Shown here one piece after another: positions 12,701 through 24,360 of a stretch of DNA of 64,000 nt. The position numbers and the translations under genes are program-made. The DNA is from Ficedula albicollis (Eukaryota; Chordata; Aves; Passeriformes; Muscicapidae): NCBI RefSeq assembly GCF_000247815.1, contig NC_021681.1, positions 22,824,789 to 22,888,788 of the forward strand, given 5' to 3'. Each line of letters starts with the position of its first letter. The first letter of the stretch is position 1. The notes under the pieces are model-generated. The model was not told the origin of the DNA and ran no database searches. It saw nothing but the letters and a program-made list of their open reading frames with translations.

Positions 12701-15700
12701 CTAACCTCAGAGGAACAGGCTTATCTTTTAAACAATCCAGGCTCTATTTTGTATAGTTCCTTTATGTATATGATTGTATGTACCCAGCAGGTCAAAGGCA
12801 GTGCTTCCCCAGACCATTGTTGGCCTGGAACAATAAATATTGGACTTAATTTAAATGGGTCAGAGTTCATTCCCATCCACTGCCCATCTCTATGGCAAAA
12901 CCGTCTGGTCAGAAACTTGAGACAGAAATAGTCAGTGTCAACAAACTGCTAAGGAAATAAAATGTATATTTGATGGAGCTTCTTCTAAGCCATGACAAAC
13001 TGACATTTGGTTTTGTACACGTGTCTCTACAATGTATAGAAAACAGTGGGGTTTTCTGTGCTTTACAATTTGAATGTGGTTATCCAGTTAACTAGTAATA
13101 TATCTCTAGGTAGAATTTCTCTTTTTTTTATGTGATGAAGAAATATGGCCCCTCTCAATACTTCACACATTTTAGGGGTAATGCTACCTCTATGACTTCA
13201 TGCTGTTCTCCCTAGATGATGCCCAGGTTGCACTCGGGAAATGTTATTACAAGACTTTCTGTAGAGTTCTGTGGAAGGATGGGCTCCTGCCCAGGGGTTG
13301 CACTGGAATTCCAGCTGCTCCCTGGTGGCTGCTGATTGTCACCTACAGGGGAGCAGCAAACTGCTCAAACGAGGGGGGACAGCTGGGTGGGTCACTGACA
13401 CTTGTAGGAAACAGGGCAAGCCTTCATTTCGTGAGAGCTTAAGGCTGGTGCTGTGTTAAAACCATCCCAGGGAAAAGTGATTTGGGATGGCACAAAATAT
13501 TTTCCAGTGGCACTTTGCCTAAAATGTTGTGACTGGGCAAATTGCCTAGAATTTGGAATTCTCTCCTTGGAAAATGAGGGCAGAGCTTTGCTCTTTTACA
13601 GCACCTTCCAGCTGATGTTTCCAAGGCACTTCACAGATATTCTGTTTCCCAGCATCAAAGTGTTGTGCATTAGCATTTGCAGTATTTAAATGTATAGTGG
13701 TGAAAGAAACAGAATGTAGGGGGATTAAAACGACCAGTTTCAAACTTGCTACATAAGGGTGTTAGGTTTATAAACTCTATTTTCCTGTGTCTGACCAGGC
13801 AGCCCAATTCTCAGTGCTGCTCAGCAGCCTCCATTGACTGCAGAAATTATGGGGTGGATAAGTTTGCCTCTTTTGTTTTCAGTGTTTCAGAATGTGCTCG
13901 TCTCCAGCTGTGTTAGGTATTTTTTGGGTTATTTATGCCCAACAACAGTCATATGTTAATGACCCATCTGTGCTTTGAAGCCAACATGTCTCTGAGGTGA
14001 ACTGGATGAAGAAGGAGGCTGCTTTTGGGATGTTAAAATGTTAAATATGTGCTGATTGTGTCAGAAAGAAACACGGGTACACCTTCATCCAGAGGCTGTT
14101 GTCACTTGTGAAGGTGGCAGATACACTGCTGTGACCAAACCTGCAGCACCAGAGGGTCCCAAAGATTTTACTCTTGCATCCAAGCTGTGCTAATTATTTG
14201 TTTAATTTTTACTTGGATTTTCTCTAGTCATCTACAAGGCAGTCCTGTTGAATAAAACCAATTCAGTAGAAAATTGCTCCAGTCATGCTTTTCTAAGTGG
14301 ATTGGAGTAGAGAGAAATTACCTACCTATTAAAGGAAAAAAAAAATCAAACCCCAAAGCTTTTTTGTATTTGTATCAAAGCTGGGTATAGTTTATGCAAG
14401 CTCATCCTTACTAGTTGAACAGTAAAATTCTCTGATTTTAGATAATCACCTCCTTTGGAAACAAATGAGTTGCTCCTGTGTGATTATGAACACATTTTAA
14501 AACAGGTTTAAGATAAAAACGCCCTATCCCCGCCTCCTTTGCATGCTATAGCACTAGTCCCTTGAGCTCAAGTTTTCAGAAGTTGCCACCAAGTTCTTCC
14601 ACGTGATGTTTTTTAGCAGAGCTGAGTATCCGACTCCTGCAGGGACTGTAACCCAGAGCTGCCAGGGTCAGACTGCTGGCCAAGTTAGCTCTGCTGGCTG
14701 GAGAAATAAATCCCACTGAAGGAGGCTACATCTAAAAATGTGGCTCTTGTACACGTTTTTTCATCTGTAATCAAAGAATGCATTGGGGGACTTGGGGTTT
14801 TGGCATGATTGACTGAATTAATAATGTAAAAATTGATTGAAATATAAGTTCTTAGAGAGAACATGCTGTGGGAGAAGGGGGTCTTTTCCTCCTTTTGAAG
14901 AGAAACATGTCATAGATCCCTTCAGTTTATATGAATGCCTTTTCATCATTTGGAAGGCTCCAAATTTCTACTGAGGGTGATTTTACCGCATGGGCTGAGC
15001 TTGGGAGCTGCTGCTGGCATGAGCACTGCTGAATGAAGGGCACACCTTGCACAGCAACACCAGACCCTGGATCCACAATTCTGTATCCACATGTGAACTA
15101 TCCCACTCCAAGCATGAAAAACAGTGCTTTTAAAAGGCAGGAAAACTCTGAAATGCTTAATGTAAAAAAAAGAAGTCGCATTTGTCAGCATTTATAGACC
15201 ATATAGACCACCTTGTCTATTTTATTGTAGCATATAGGTTGTGGCCTTTGAGCTCACACCATCTTTATTCTTGGGCAAGGCTACTCTCAGTTAAAATCTC
15301 TCTAAATTACTTAGTCCCAACCTGAGCAAGAGCTTCCATGCCACCCTCTATTTTTTTTTCCTCTGTTTAGTTTGCCCTCAGGTTTTCCTGCTTTCTTAAC
15401 TGCACACCTATCTTTGAGTAGGAGGAACCCCAACACTGACACTGATAAGCTGCAAACAAAGATTTCTGCAGCTCAGGGAATTTGACCCAGAAGCCTATTT
15501 ATCTGTGGATGTCTCTGCTGCTCCTACAGTCAGGAATTTGCCCCTGCAAATTGCTGCTAACAAATGCAGTTGCCAAGGGTGCTGTATTTGCATGCACATG
15601 TGCATTTATCCAGATGTTTGAAACACATTTCTCTTTTAACAGCGTGTCCAATGAATTATGATGATGTATTTTGACATATTGAGGAAGGGTAATTTTTTCT

Positions 15701-16775
15701 TACGTGAAACAATAGGGAGAAATGAAAGTGAAAGGTAAATGCTGGACAAAATACCTTGAGGAGCCTGGCTGAGAGCCGGTCCTTGCTCAGAAAGGTGTTC
15801 TGAAGGCAGGAGGAGCTGGTGTGCAGAACACTCCTGCAGGGGCTGCAGGAGCCTCAGCACCAGCCAACATCCCCCAGAGACCATCAGAGCACCTCCCCTC
15901 TGCAGGAGCTGCTGCACTGGAGAGCTGACTGAGAGCCAGGGAGGTTGATAATTAATGTGGAGGGTTGGTTGATGCAATGACCTGTTTGCTGCTTTATCTC
16001 TCTAAGCCTTGGCTGCAGGTGGTGGCCGGTCAAGCGAGTTCAGGTTGCCAAATGCTGCATCTGTGTCTGAGCTCGGCAAAATGAGCACTTTAAGGAACTT
16101 GAAGCAGTTTTAAATTCTGCTTGTTCTACTCTATGGACAAGACACTAATTCTGATACCTCACAGCATTTCCCTTTCTCCTCTGCATTGGACTGCAATAAT
16201 ATTTTTAAAGTTTGCAGAGTTTTTCACAAGGCTACATTTCCAACACTATTTTTTTCCCCCCTAATTTTACCTTCCTCAGTTGTGCCAAATTGCAGAAATT
16301 TAGAGATTATGAAGAATGCAAAAATCTTTCTGTAGAAGATGCAACCATAAGGAAAAATTTGGGTTAGGCTGGAGTCCTACCAACCTTGATTGTGTCCTTT
16401 TCAGATGCATTTTAAGCCATCTCTACAGTTTGTGTAAATTACACACACAATATGGGCGTGTGAGTGCATTAAACATGCTCTCATAGATTTGCCTGTCATA
16501 TCATAAAAGCAGCAATAAAATACTGAGAGTATGTTATACTTATTAATGTACGCTTATAATATACAATCATTAATCACAAAATACTAATAATGGACTTTTT
16601 TTATCGTGTTGAGGCAGAACTTGCCAGCCCTGAGTGTTATGGCTGACTTTACAACCACCTGCCTGTCAGCTCTAAACACGGTGCAGGGAATATTTCACGG
16701 GGAAAATGCGAGGTCCCTAAAACATCTGGTTGTAAACCTGCAGTAGGGTCTGAAGCAATAATAAAGCTTGTGATG
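12701..16775. other. Non-coding stretch, no gene seen
   Basis: Open frames reach only about 113 codons and show no family features. Sequence is mixed, with a modestly GC-richer patch near 13200-13450. The only structured element noted is the octamer-plus-palindrome near 15586-15605, listed separately. I see no recognisable mobile element. Confidence 0.6.
15586..15605. promoter_or_regulatory. Octamer-like site overlapping a CACATGTG palindrome
   Basis: ATTTGCAT (15586-15593) overlaps a perfect 14-bp palindrome, ATGCACATGTGCAT (15592-15605), whose core CACATGTG is an E-box. POU factors and bHLH factors are known to bind such motifs. Binding here is only inference, and short motifs like these recur by chance. 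Confidence 0.3.
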
Positions 16776-17330
16776 GATGAGTCACGTGCAGCTTCCTTCA
16801 CCAAAAAAAGCTGTTGCATTTCAGGCGTATTCTTCTCTCATAAAAGACTTTCAGGACCTGGACAATAGCTGGAGCTTTCCCCTTATTCTCAGGGGTGAAT
16901 GGCAGCACGGGCAGGGCACAGCTCTGCTCTGGGGCACAGGGGATGTCCTGCTTTCCCAGACTTGTGGGATGAGAGTGGCCCCTGCCCCATGCTCAGCCCC
17001 TCTCACAGCTCCAGGTGAGGCTGAGACTCGTCCAGCAGCAGAGATTCCTCCTCCAGCTCCTCCCATGCCTTCCTGCTCTGTGCATCTGCTGAAGGCTTCC
17101 CCCTGGAACAGGACACAGACCTGCCCTACAACTTGGTGGTTGCTGCCCCACAGCCCGTTTTGCCTCTATTTCACCCTCGAGGGTGACCAGAGTGCTGGGA
17201 GGAGGGTGAGGGTTGTCCCTTGGGTGCCACTCAGCCCTGCTGACGCTGGTGGGCTCAGTCCCCAGAGCTGTGGGTTTGCCTCTGGGATGGTGGTGTTAGT
17301 CTGCAGATGAGCTGCCTTGTTAGTTCCGGT
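16776..17330. other. GC-richer block with an unassigned 177-codon open frame
   Basis: Base composition rises above the flanks from about 16850 to 17330, and a plus-strand open frame of 177 codons (16777-17310) runs through it. The predicted product is proline-, serine- and cysteine-rich in an irregular way, with no domain, signal peptide or repeats I recognise. Fewer stops are expected at higher G+C, so chance is the simplest reading. It could be an old, degraded repeat. Confidence 0.35.
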
Positions 17331-20300
17331 TCCATTTCTCTCCAACTGGCCTTTGATTCACGGCATTTTTATCTGTGTGAGAGTCAGATTCTGCAAAAAC
17401 ACCTCAAGGAGCCCATTTTACAGCCAAGTGGAGGGTTTTCCCATAGCCATGTGTTTCCTATGTAAATGTATGTGGTGACCTTGGAGCCATCTAAATCCCT
17501 GTGCACATCTCACTTGCTCACTGGTGCCTTTTTTTTTTCTTTTCTTTTTGATGAATCAGAAGTAAAATCAAAAGCCTCTTTGAGGATTACTGAAAAAGAA
17601 TTCCACATGTGTTAGTGTGTGTGCACAGCCCATTTATTTCGGAGCCCAATCTCACTAAAATCAAATGAGTATAATCTGAACATGCTTTTAAAAGATTAAA
17701 ACCCCAAAAGATGAAACTGGAAAACCTTTTGAGTTTTTATAAGAGACAAACAATTTATGTGGTCCATCATGTGCATTTTCAGACCAGCATTTTTAGAGCA
17801 GATTTTTAGAATAACAAGACAGAACTGGAGTTTCATCATGGACTGTAGACTTCAACAAGATACAGTAGTCCAAACAATTTAAAAAATCTGTTTTCAATGC
17901 CATTTTTCTAGGAGGAAAACAATATCTTCTTTCCAAAGTCATTTGTCAACAGGCCTTCAACTTTTTCTCCTCTTTTTGGGAGGGTGCACAGCATCCTTAA
18001 CCTTCAGTAGTGTCTGGATCTTGGCAGCTTGATTCCACCAGTTTCCATTTAAAAGAGGTGTTTTGCCCCCCAAATCACATGGAAACTCCAGAAATGATCT
18101 CGGAGATTTGAATTCTGCTCAGTTCTTTTGTAAATATTACAGAGAGAGCAGCTGGCAAGACACTTTCACTTCTTTTATTGGGGGAATGGACCCTGCCTCC
18201 CATCACACTCCCTGTCCTTATCTTAACAGCTCCCCAGTAAATTTAAAAATTGAGGAAAGTGGTTTAGTGACTGACTTAAAGACTGACTCCTCTGTCCTCA
18301 GAACAGATACAAATCAAGGTCACGACCCTGTGCTCTTCCAAAGGTGCTTAAAATTTGGTTTTCTCTTGCTTGCTTTAAATCCCCTCTTCTCTCTGTGGTA
18401 GTCTTCATTCAGTGCAGATGTGCCACTAAATGGGACTGCCAGATTTAGCAATATTTCACTCAAAGATAGGATCCATCATTTCCTATGTAGGTTGTAAATT
18501 ATTTGTAGAAATTAAAGTTCACAATTTCAGACTGTACTATGTATAATGTGTGGATTGTGCATTTTGCCTATACAACAAGGGAAGCATTAAAGTTCTATAT
18601 CTGTCTCTCTTTTTTTTTTTGTGTGTATTTAGGCAAGTACAGCGATTTTTACATCCCACTATCAGTAACATGATAATAGAAACAGAAAATTTGTAAACCG
18701 TAGCACAGCACTTGCTGCACCCCAAAAGCTGCAGCTATTTCTTTGTGTTTGTTTTTTTCACATCCATGTGTACTTAAATACGTAGGTGGCATATATTTCC
18801 CAAGCTTTTTTTGCCTGTAGCTGGAAGTGCTCTCATTCCTGCCTCTGGATTTCCCCATTTCCCTGTGGTGGATGAGTGAACCAGGCTCTGCAGAGGGACT
18901 GGCTATTGCAGCATCCTTGCAAAGCTACCTGGGGTTCTTTGGAGATGCCTTTAGAGCCTTTTCCAGGCTTTGTCCTCCTGTTTTGCAGGCTCATTAGCTT
19001 TCATGGCTTGATTTCAGTGGTGTGTCTACATGACATTTATTTGCTTCATGAATTGGGGTTTTAATTCACTTATTTTGCTTTTAGCGAGTGAGTGGATCCA
19101 TGTTGTAAAGTTTTAAGACTTGCTCTTGAAACACTATCTTCTTGGCTAATAAACTGAGACGATGACAAGATCTGTAGTGAATATTCAAATAAATGTGATT
19201 ACTTCATTTCATGTCAACAGAGGAGGTGAAAAGTGCAGCTCAACTGGCTGGGTAAGATTGGAAGGAGGGGCTGGGAAAAAGCAAGAGACAACAAAGAGAT
19301 AGTTTGTGAGATTTAGTGGCTTTTTTTCAGCAGGGGTGTTGAGAAGTCAGTGTTGCAGAGTTCAGCAGGGTCACACAAAGTGCAGAAACTTTCTTATATT
19401 CATTGAGAAAAGCTTGATACATGCTTCCAAAATTCAAACAATAGGAAAGAAGTAGATGGGCAGATGATGTGCTGCTTCCACCTAGTTTAAACAGGCCAAG
19501 GCTTGCACTGAATACACATTATCATTTTTATATCAGAAGGTAGAAAGTCCACTGTCTTTCACAAACTATAACTGTGATAAGAGGCTCTCTCAGGAAATCA
19601 TAAAAGACCATTAGACCAGTGATGGTGTTTCCTGGCTTGAAGATTGACTAACCCAGAAAAGCAGACTTATCTAAACGAATTTTTCGACCTTCATGTTTGT
19701 TAATAATAAAATAATAATTTCCAAGTGCAGGTTGGGCAGAAGTCGGTCAGGATTATTTGCACCCAGGCAATCAGCTTTGCAGGAGACACTTGAATTTGCT
19801 CATCTGGCAAGGAGAATGCAGACACCTCCAGGAAGGTGATGTTCCTGGGAAAGGTGTGCCAGTGTTTGCATTATCTGTAGCTATTATGAAATGATCCCCA
19901 GCCAAAGCAGTGATGCTGTTAATGGGGAGCAATAAGCTGTGGTGTACACAGATAAAACCCATTCTCAGATGGCAATGACAATGTAGGTCTGTTCCACTAA
20001 CCTTTGCCTTGACTCCAGGGCGTCCTTGGGAGCGTCCCTATCACACTTCTACCTGCTGACTCACTCTGGGTCATAATCTTGCTCAATACTTGGGAAAAAA
20101 ACATTATTCTCTGGAAGTAAGAGTGTTTGTGGTGTTGCTACATGTGTGAGACCATCCCAGCACAACGGAAATTTCTGTGAACAGAAATTTCCCTGTGTTG
20201 AGAGAGGTGGGTCACCTATACTGCCGAACAATTGGGTTGTCACCACCCCATCAGACCCTGTGAATCTGTTGGACATTGGGGTAGAAGTGGTTAAAACACT

Positions 20301-23300
20301 TTAGGCATTTCCTACCACCTCAGGTCTCCTGTCCCAAACTCAGACAGTAGGAATATTCTCCATATCACAGCAGTACATCTAGCTGTGAGAAGAAAAAACA
20401 TTCATTTTCAAGAAAGAGCATTGTAACTCTAATAATGCTCTAGAAAATAGCACAGCCAGCTTAACAGATCCACACTGCTAATGGATAATGGAATGCTTCC
20501 CCCCAGTAATTTTACATAGAAATGTAGCTGAATCAGGGACTTCTTGTTCCCTCAGCCTGTCCTCTTGATTTCTTTCTGGAGGGAATCATCACTGTGGGCT
20601 TGCAGGGGCTTTTGAGGCTGAAAAGGGAGGGTGAGCCGAGTTCCCTCTTTCCTGCAGATCCCTTTACCTGTCAGATTTTCTGTTCATGTGTCTGCTCTGT
20701 AGTCTTCCAGTCTAAACTTAATTCTTGCCTGTCTTACTGGGCGCTGCATTCCTAAAATCAGTAATATCTCTACCAAGCTCTGAAATTTTCATGTTCACTA
20801 TTGCACTCGTGCAACTTCTCAGTTTCTCTGACCTCCCATTGTAGGAATGCACACAACCTCACCTTCCAAACCCTGACCTTACACCATTTCTTGCAGACAC
20901 ATGATGCAAAAAAAAAGATACATGATTATTTTTAAAATAGTTGTCCAACCTGCAAATCAGTTGATGAAGTCTTTTATCAAATTTATTTGGAAAAATGTTT
21001 CTCTGGCTTCAGGTTACACATGGAAGATGTTACCTTGGAAAGAGGCATTGTTAGAAAGTCAAAACCAAAAAGAATATAAAAGGTTACTGTTAATAAAAGC
21101 TGTTATGAATAGCTGGCTACAGTGGTTGGTGACCAAGTTAATAAACTCTCTTGTTCCTCACCTGGCAGAAAGCTAATTTGTGATATCAGTGCTGCTGTGT
21201 TGTGCCATTATTCTCTTGGGATCTGTGAATGCCCTGGAGAGGGGCAGAGCACAGAGGTGCTTAGGAACAAAACAGAAAATAGTCTGATGGCAGGTGGTAG
21301 AGGAATTACCCTTAAAAGTATTTTTATACCATAGTGATTATATTTCAGAATTCCTGAGCGGTTTTGCAGGAGAAGATTCCCTTCTGCAACACTGTAGATC
21401 TGCAATACAATAGTAATAATGATTCTATGACAATAGTGAGAACTCAGTTAAGTCAGTCACTCTGGACTGTAGGACCAAATTTAAATTCCACTTTTCACTT
21501 ACTACCCAGTCTTCAAATTTCTGATGAGCCCAGCATAGTGACTGAGTGGTGTAGCTCTGCTGTCTAAACCTGAGTGTTTAGGCTGCTTTAACTGGATAAT
21601 CCCTCTTGCTTTTGAATTTGAAAAATAAAAAGGGAAGTTTGAAACACTGTTCCTTGCTCTAAGACAACAATTCCAGGGGAGTTTTTATTCTGCTAATGTA
21701 CAGAAAAAATTCCTTTGAAGCATATTCTTGTTTTTCCCATTTGCAAATAAGCAAAATGAACCATTGTTTTAACAGTATTGAGTAATTCTAAACACAAGGC
21801 GATTATTTCTGCAGTTTATTTTTTCACCACGTGAATGCTAAGGGTTAACAGTTCCCCTGCATATAACTGACAGTGGTAATATTCTCCTTAGTCCAAAGCG
21901 GAAGAAGAGGGGAGTTGCTTGTTGTTATAAAAGCAGGGAATTTCTGGATCTTAGTAAAATAAACCAGGACTTTGTTTCTTGAGGTAATTATTCTCTGGAG
22001 AGAGAATAGGAAAGATGGAGGCAATTAGGAATGACCTTGCATCACTGGATTGTTGAGAACTTCTGGATCAGTGGCTGATATTTTCATAACTCCGTTTAAG
22101 CAAAGCTTTTTTAAGCTGTTCTTGCCACCACTAGAGAAAAGAGAGCATTTAATGGCTGGTCTGGAGCCTGCTGGCATCAAGGCCCTCACCATGTGCTTGC
22201 TGGGGCAAAGTGAGGAGCAGGGAGCAGCACCAGGAGGTTGGGATGAGCACAGGGACAGCTCTCAGGGGCCACAGTTACCCACAGGGAGAGGGGAATGAGC
22301 TCCTGCACAGTCCTATCTTTTTTTGGGTGCTTATCCCACCCCAGCTTTGCTAAGGCAGAGTTGTGCTGTGTGTCCCTTGGGTGGCCAAGGTCACCCCATT
22401 TACTGGAACAGCCAGGAGAAATAAACCTGGGAAGGAGAAACAAAAGCTGGGAGCACTTTTCTGTAACCTCCACCTAACCTCTTTTAAGTAGACATTTGTG
22501 TTCTGGTGGGTATTTTTTTTGTCCTTCTGAAAACTGTCTTTTGAGTGTTATCATTTAAGAAGCGTGTTTAACTTTTATGTGTGAAGTTGGCAATGAATTA
22601 CTATAAAGCAAATAAAACTGTCTTAGCAGCCTGAAAGTGGTGATATAGCAGATAGCATTCACACCCTCATCTTTGTATTCCCTTCCTTCAAGGATATCAG
22701 TGAGCAAACAAGGCTGAGTCTCTAATATGTTTAATAAAGGAGCAATTCCTTAAGTTTCCTGACCCAGCTGTGGCAAAGGTAACACACTTGTCGCACTGCT
22801 CTGCTCCAGCACCTGGGGATGGTGGGATGCAACCACTCTCACCCACAAGAGCCAGGTTTTGGACCACTGATGTGGGAGCTCTTTTCTGTATGATGAATAA
22901 AATCCCCAGAATAACCAGCAAGTTGCAGCCCAGCAGCACGAGCAGCTTCAGCAACACGAACACACCTTTCTCCAACGTGTTTCTCAACTACTGTCACTTT
23001 AGTAATGTGATATTGTCAGAGCCCAGGGGAGTCACATGAAATCTGGGTCCCTGAATGGCAGATGCGTGTAAGGACCTATCTCTGTATCAAATACCACCAC
23101 AGAGGAGGTTACTGTGCAAAAAGGCATGCAAATTTTTTTCATAGCTTTCATGTTGTTTGGTTTGTTTGATGTTCTTCTAGCTCTGGCAGACTGCAGCAAA
23201 CTGTTTTCTCTCACAGAGGCCACCACCTTTTGAATGATATAAAGGAGTAGCTCTGTTCTCCTGAGTTGTTTTTCTGCTATATATTTACTTAACAATCTCA

Positions 23301-23940
23301 TTTTCTGAGGAGTTGTTGAAAGAACGGGAGTTTGTAAATTATACAACACTAAGCAGTGGATACTGTCCATGGCTTTGAGCCCAGACACTGTCAAATGCTT
23401 CTCCTCATTCTGGCTGGTTTGAGAAAATCATTGCAAATTACAGAAGTATCAACATTTTTATTATTATTATTTAAATATTTTTTTCTTTGTTTTTGCTTAG
23501 TATACTGTTTCTGCCCTGGCAATCAGTCTTCTGGAGGGGTTGGAACAAGGTTGTTGCACATATGGAAGTGAACATCTGTGGTCTCAATTATTGAAAAATT
23601 AGAAAGTTTAAAAATAAAAATATAATGAATGTTAGATCTCTAAGCTCACTCTCTTGCTATTTGTTTTCCTTCTGCATTAGAAGTAAAAACGCCTTCTGTC
23701 ATAGTAATAATAATTCTCTGCACTGTTATCCCGAGATCTCAAATTACTGGGTACACATAAAAGTGTTATGTTTTCTGACACACTCACAAAATTAAGTCTT
23801 ATCCCCCCTCGCCTCTTCCCAGATGGGAAAACTACGCCAGAGGAAAGAATGTGCTTAATGCCCTGCAGACACTTCCAGAGAAAGTGGAGAGAAGGCAGCA
23901 CCCTTCCCTCCTCCCAGCTCTGGGTGCGAGCAGGGCTGGG
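17331..23940. other. Non-coding stretch, no gene seen
   Basis: Open frames are at most about 120 codons and lack recognisable features. T runs occur near 17528-17540 and 18610-18620. A 26-nt palindrome at 20167-20192 is listed separately. No transposon, RNA gene or splice-flanked coding block is supportable. Confidence 0.6.
20167..20192. repeat. Perfect inverted repeat, 12-bp arms, 2-nt spacer
   Basis: GGAAATTTCTGT (20167-20178) and ACAGAAATTTCC (20181-20192) are exact reverse complements separated by GA. The flanks CACAAC and GTGTTG offer a few more interrupted pairs. This is the longest perfect near-palindrome I found in the window. It could extrude as a hairpin or be a symmetric binding site with a TTTC/GAAA layout. 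Its function is unknown. Confidence 0.9.
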
Positions 23941-24360
23941 GTGCCCTGGGTGACCACGGCTGGGTCGTGGGTGGTGGCTCTGATGTGGGGCTGGGGGACA
24001 GGATCTGGCCCTGCTGGGGGCTGAGCTGGCACGGGGACGTGCCTGGGGCTCCGTGTGTGTCACGAATCCCTCCCGTGGCTCTCCAGCCTGGCCCCCACGG
24101 GCTCAGCCCAGCCTGTGCCATCCGGAGCATCCTGGAAAATCGCTTTGGACACCTCGCTGTGAATCATGCCCAGATCCTGTTTCTGCCGGCAGAAATCACC
24201 ACATGGAAATCAGTCTGTGCCTCAGGAGCCGTGGCTGGGCTCCGAGGGAGCAGCAGCCAGCCCAGGCTGTTTGCTCAGGGCTGCAGGAGCCGTGTTTGGG
24301 GCGCAGGCGCCGTCAATTTGTCCTCGTCCACATCCTGGGCTGTCAGCTTGTGCATCTCTG
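23941..24360. other. GC-richer block with moderate CpG content
   Basis: About 19 CpGs fall in 23941-24330 in clearly GC-rich sequence. That is denser than the flanks but only borderline as a CpG island, since I judge the ratio to expectation as roughly half. The first half of a 272-codon plus-strand open frame (23967-24785), the longest outside the satellite, lies here. The frame has no recognisable domain, and its later part runs into AT-rich sequence with phenylalanine/tyrosine-rich low complexity. The block may be an old regulatory element or a composition island. Confidence 0.35.

Noticed and set aside
16777..17310. A 177-codon plus-strand frame as a gene
   Set aside because: It lies in a GC-richer block where stops are rarer, with irregular composition and no recognisable domain.
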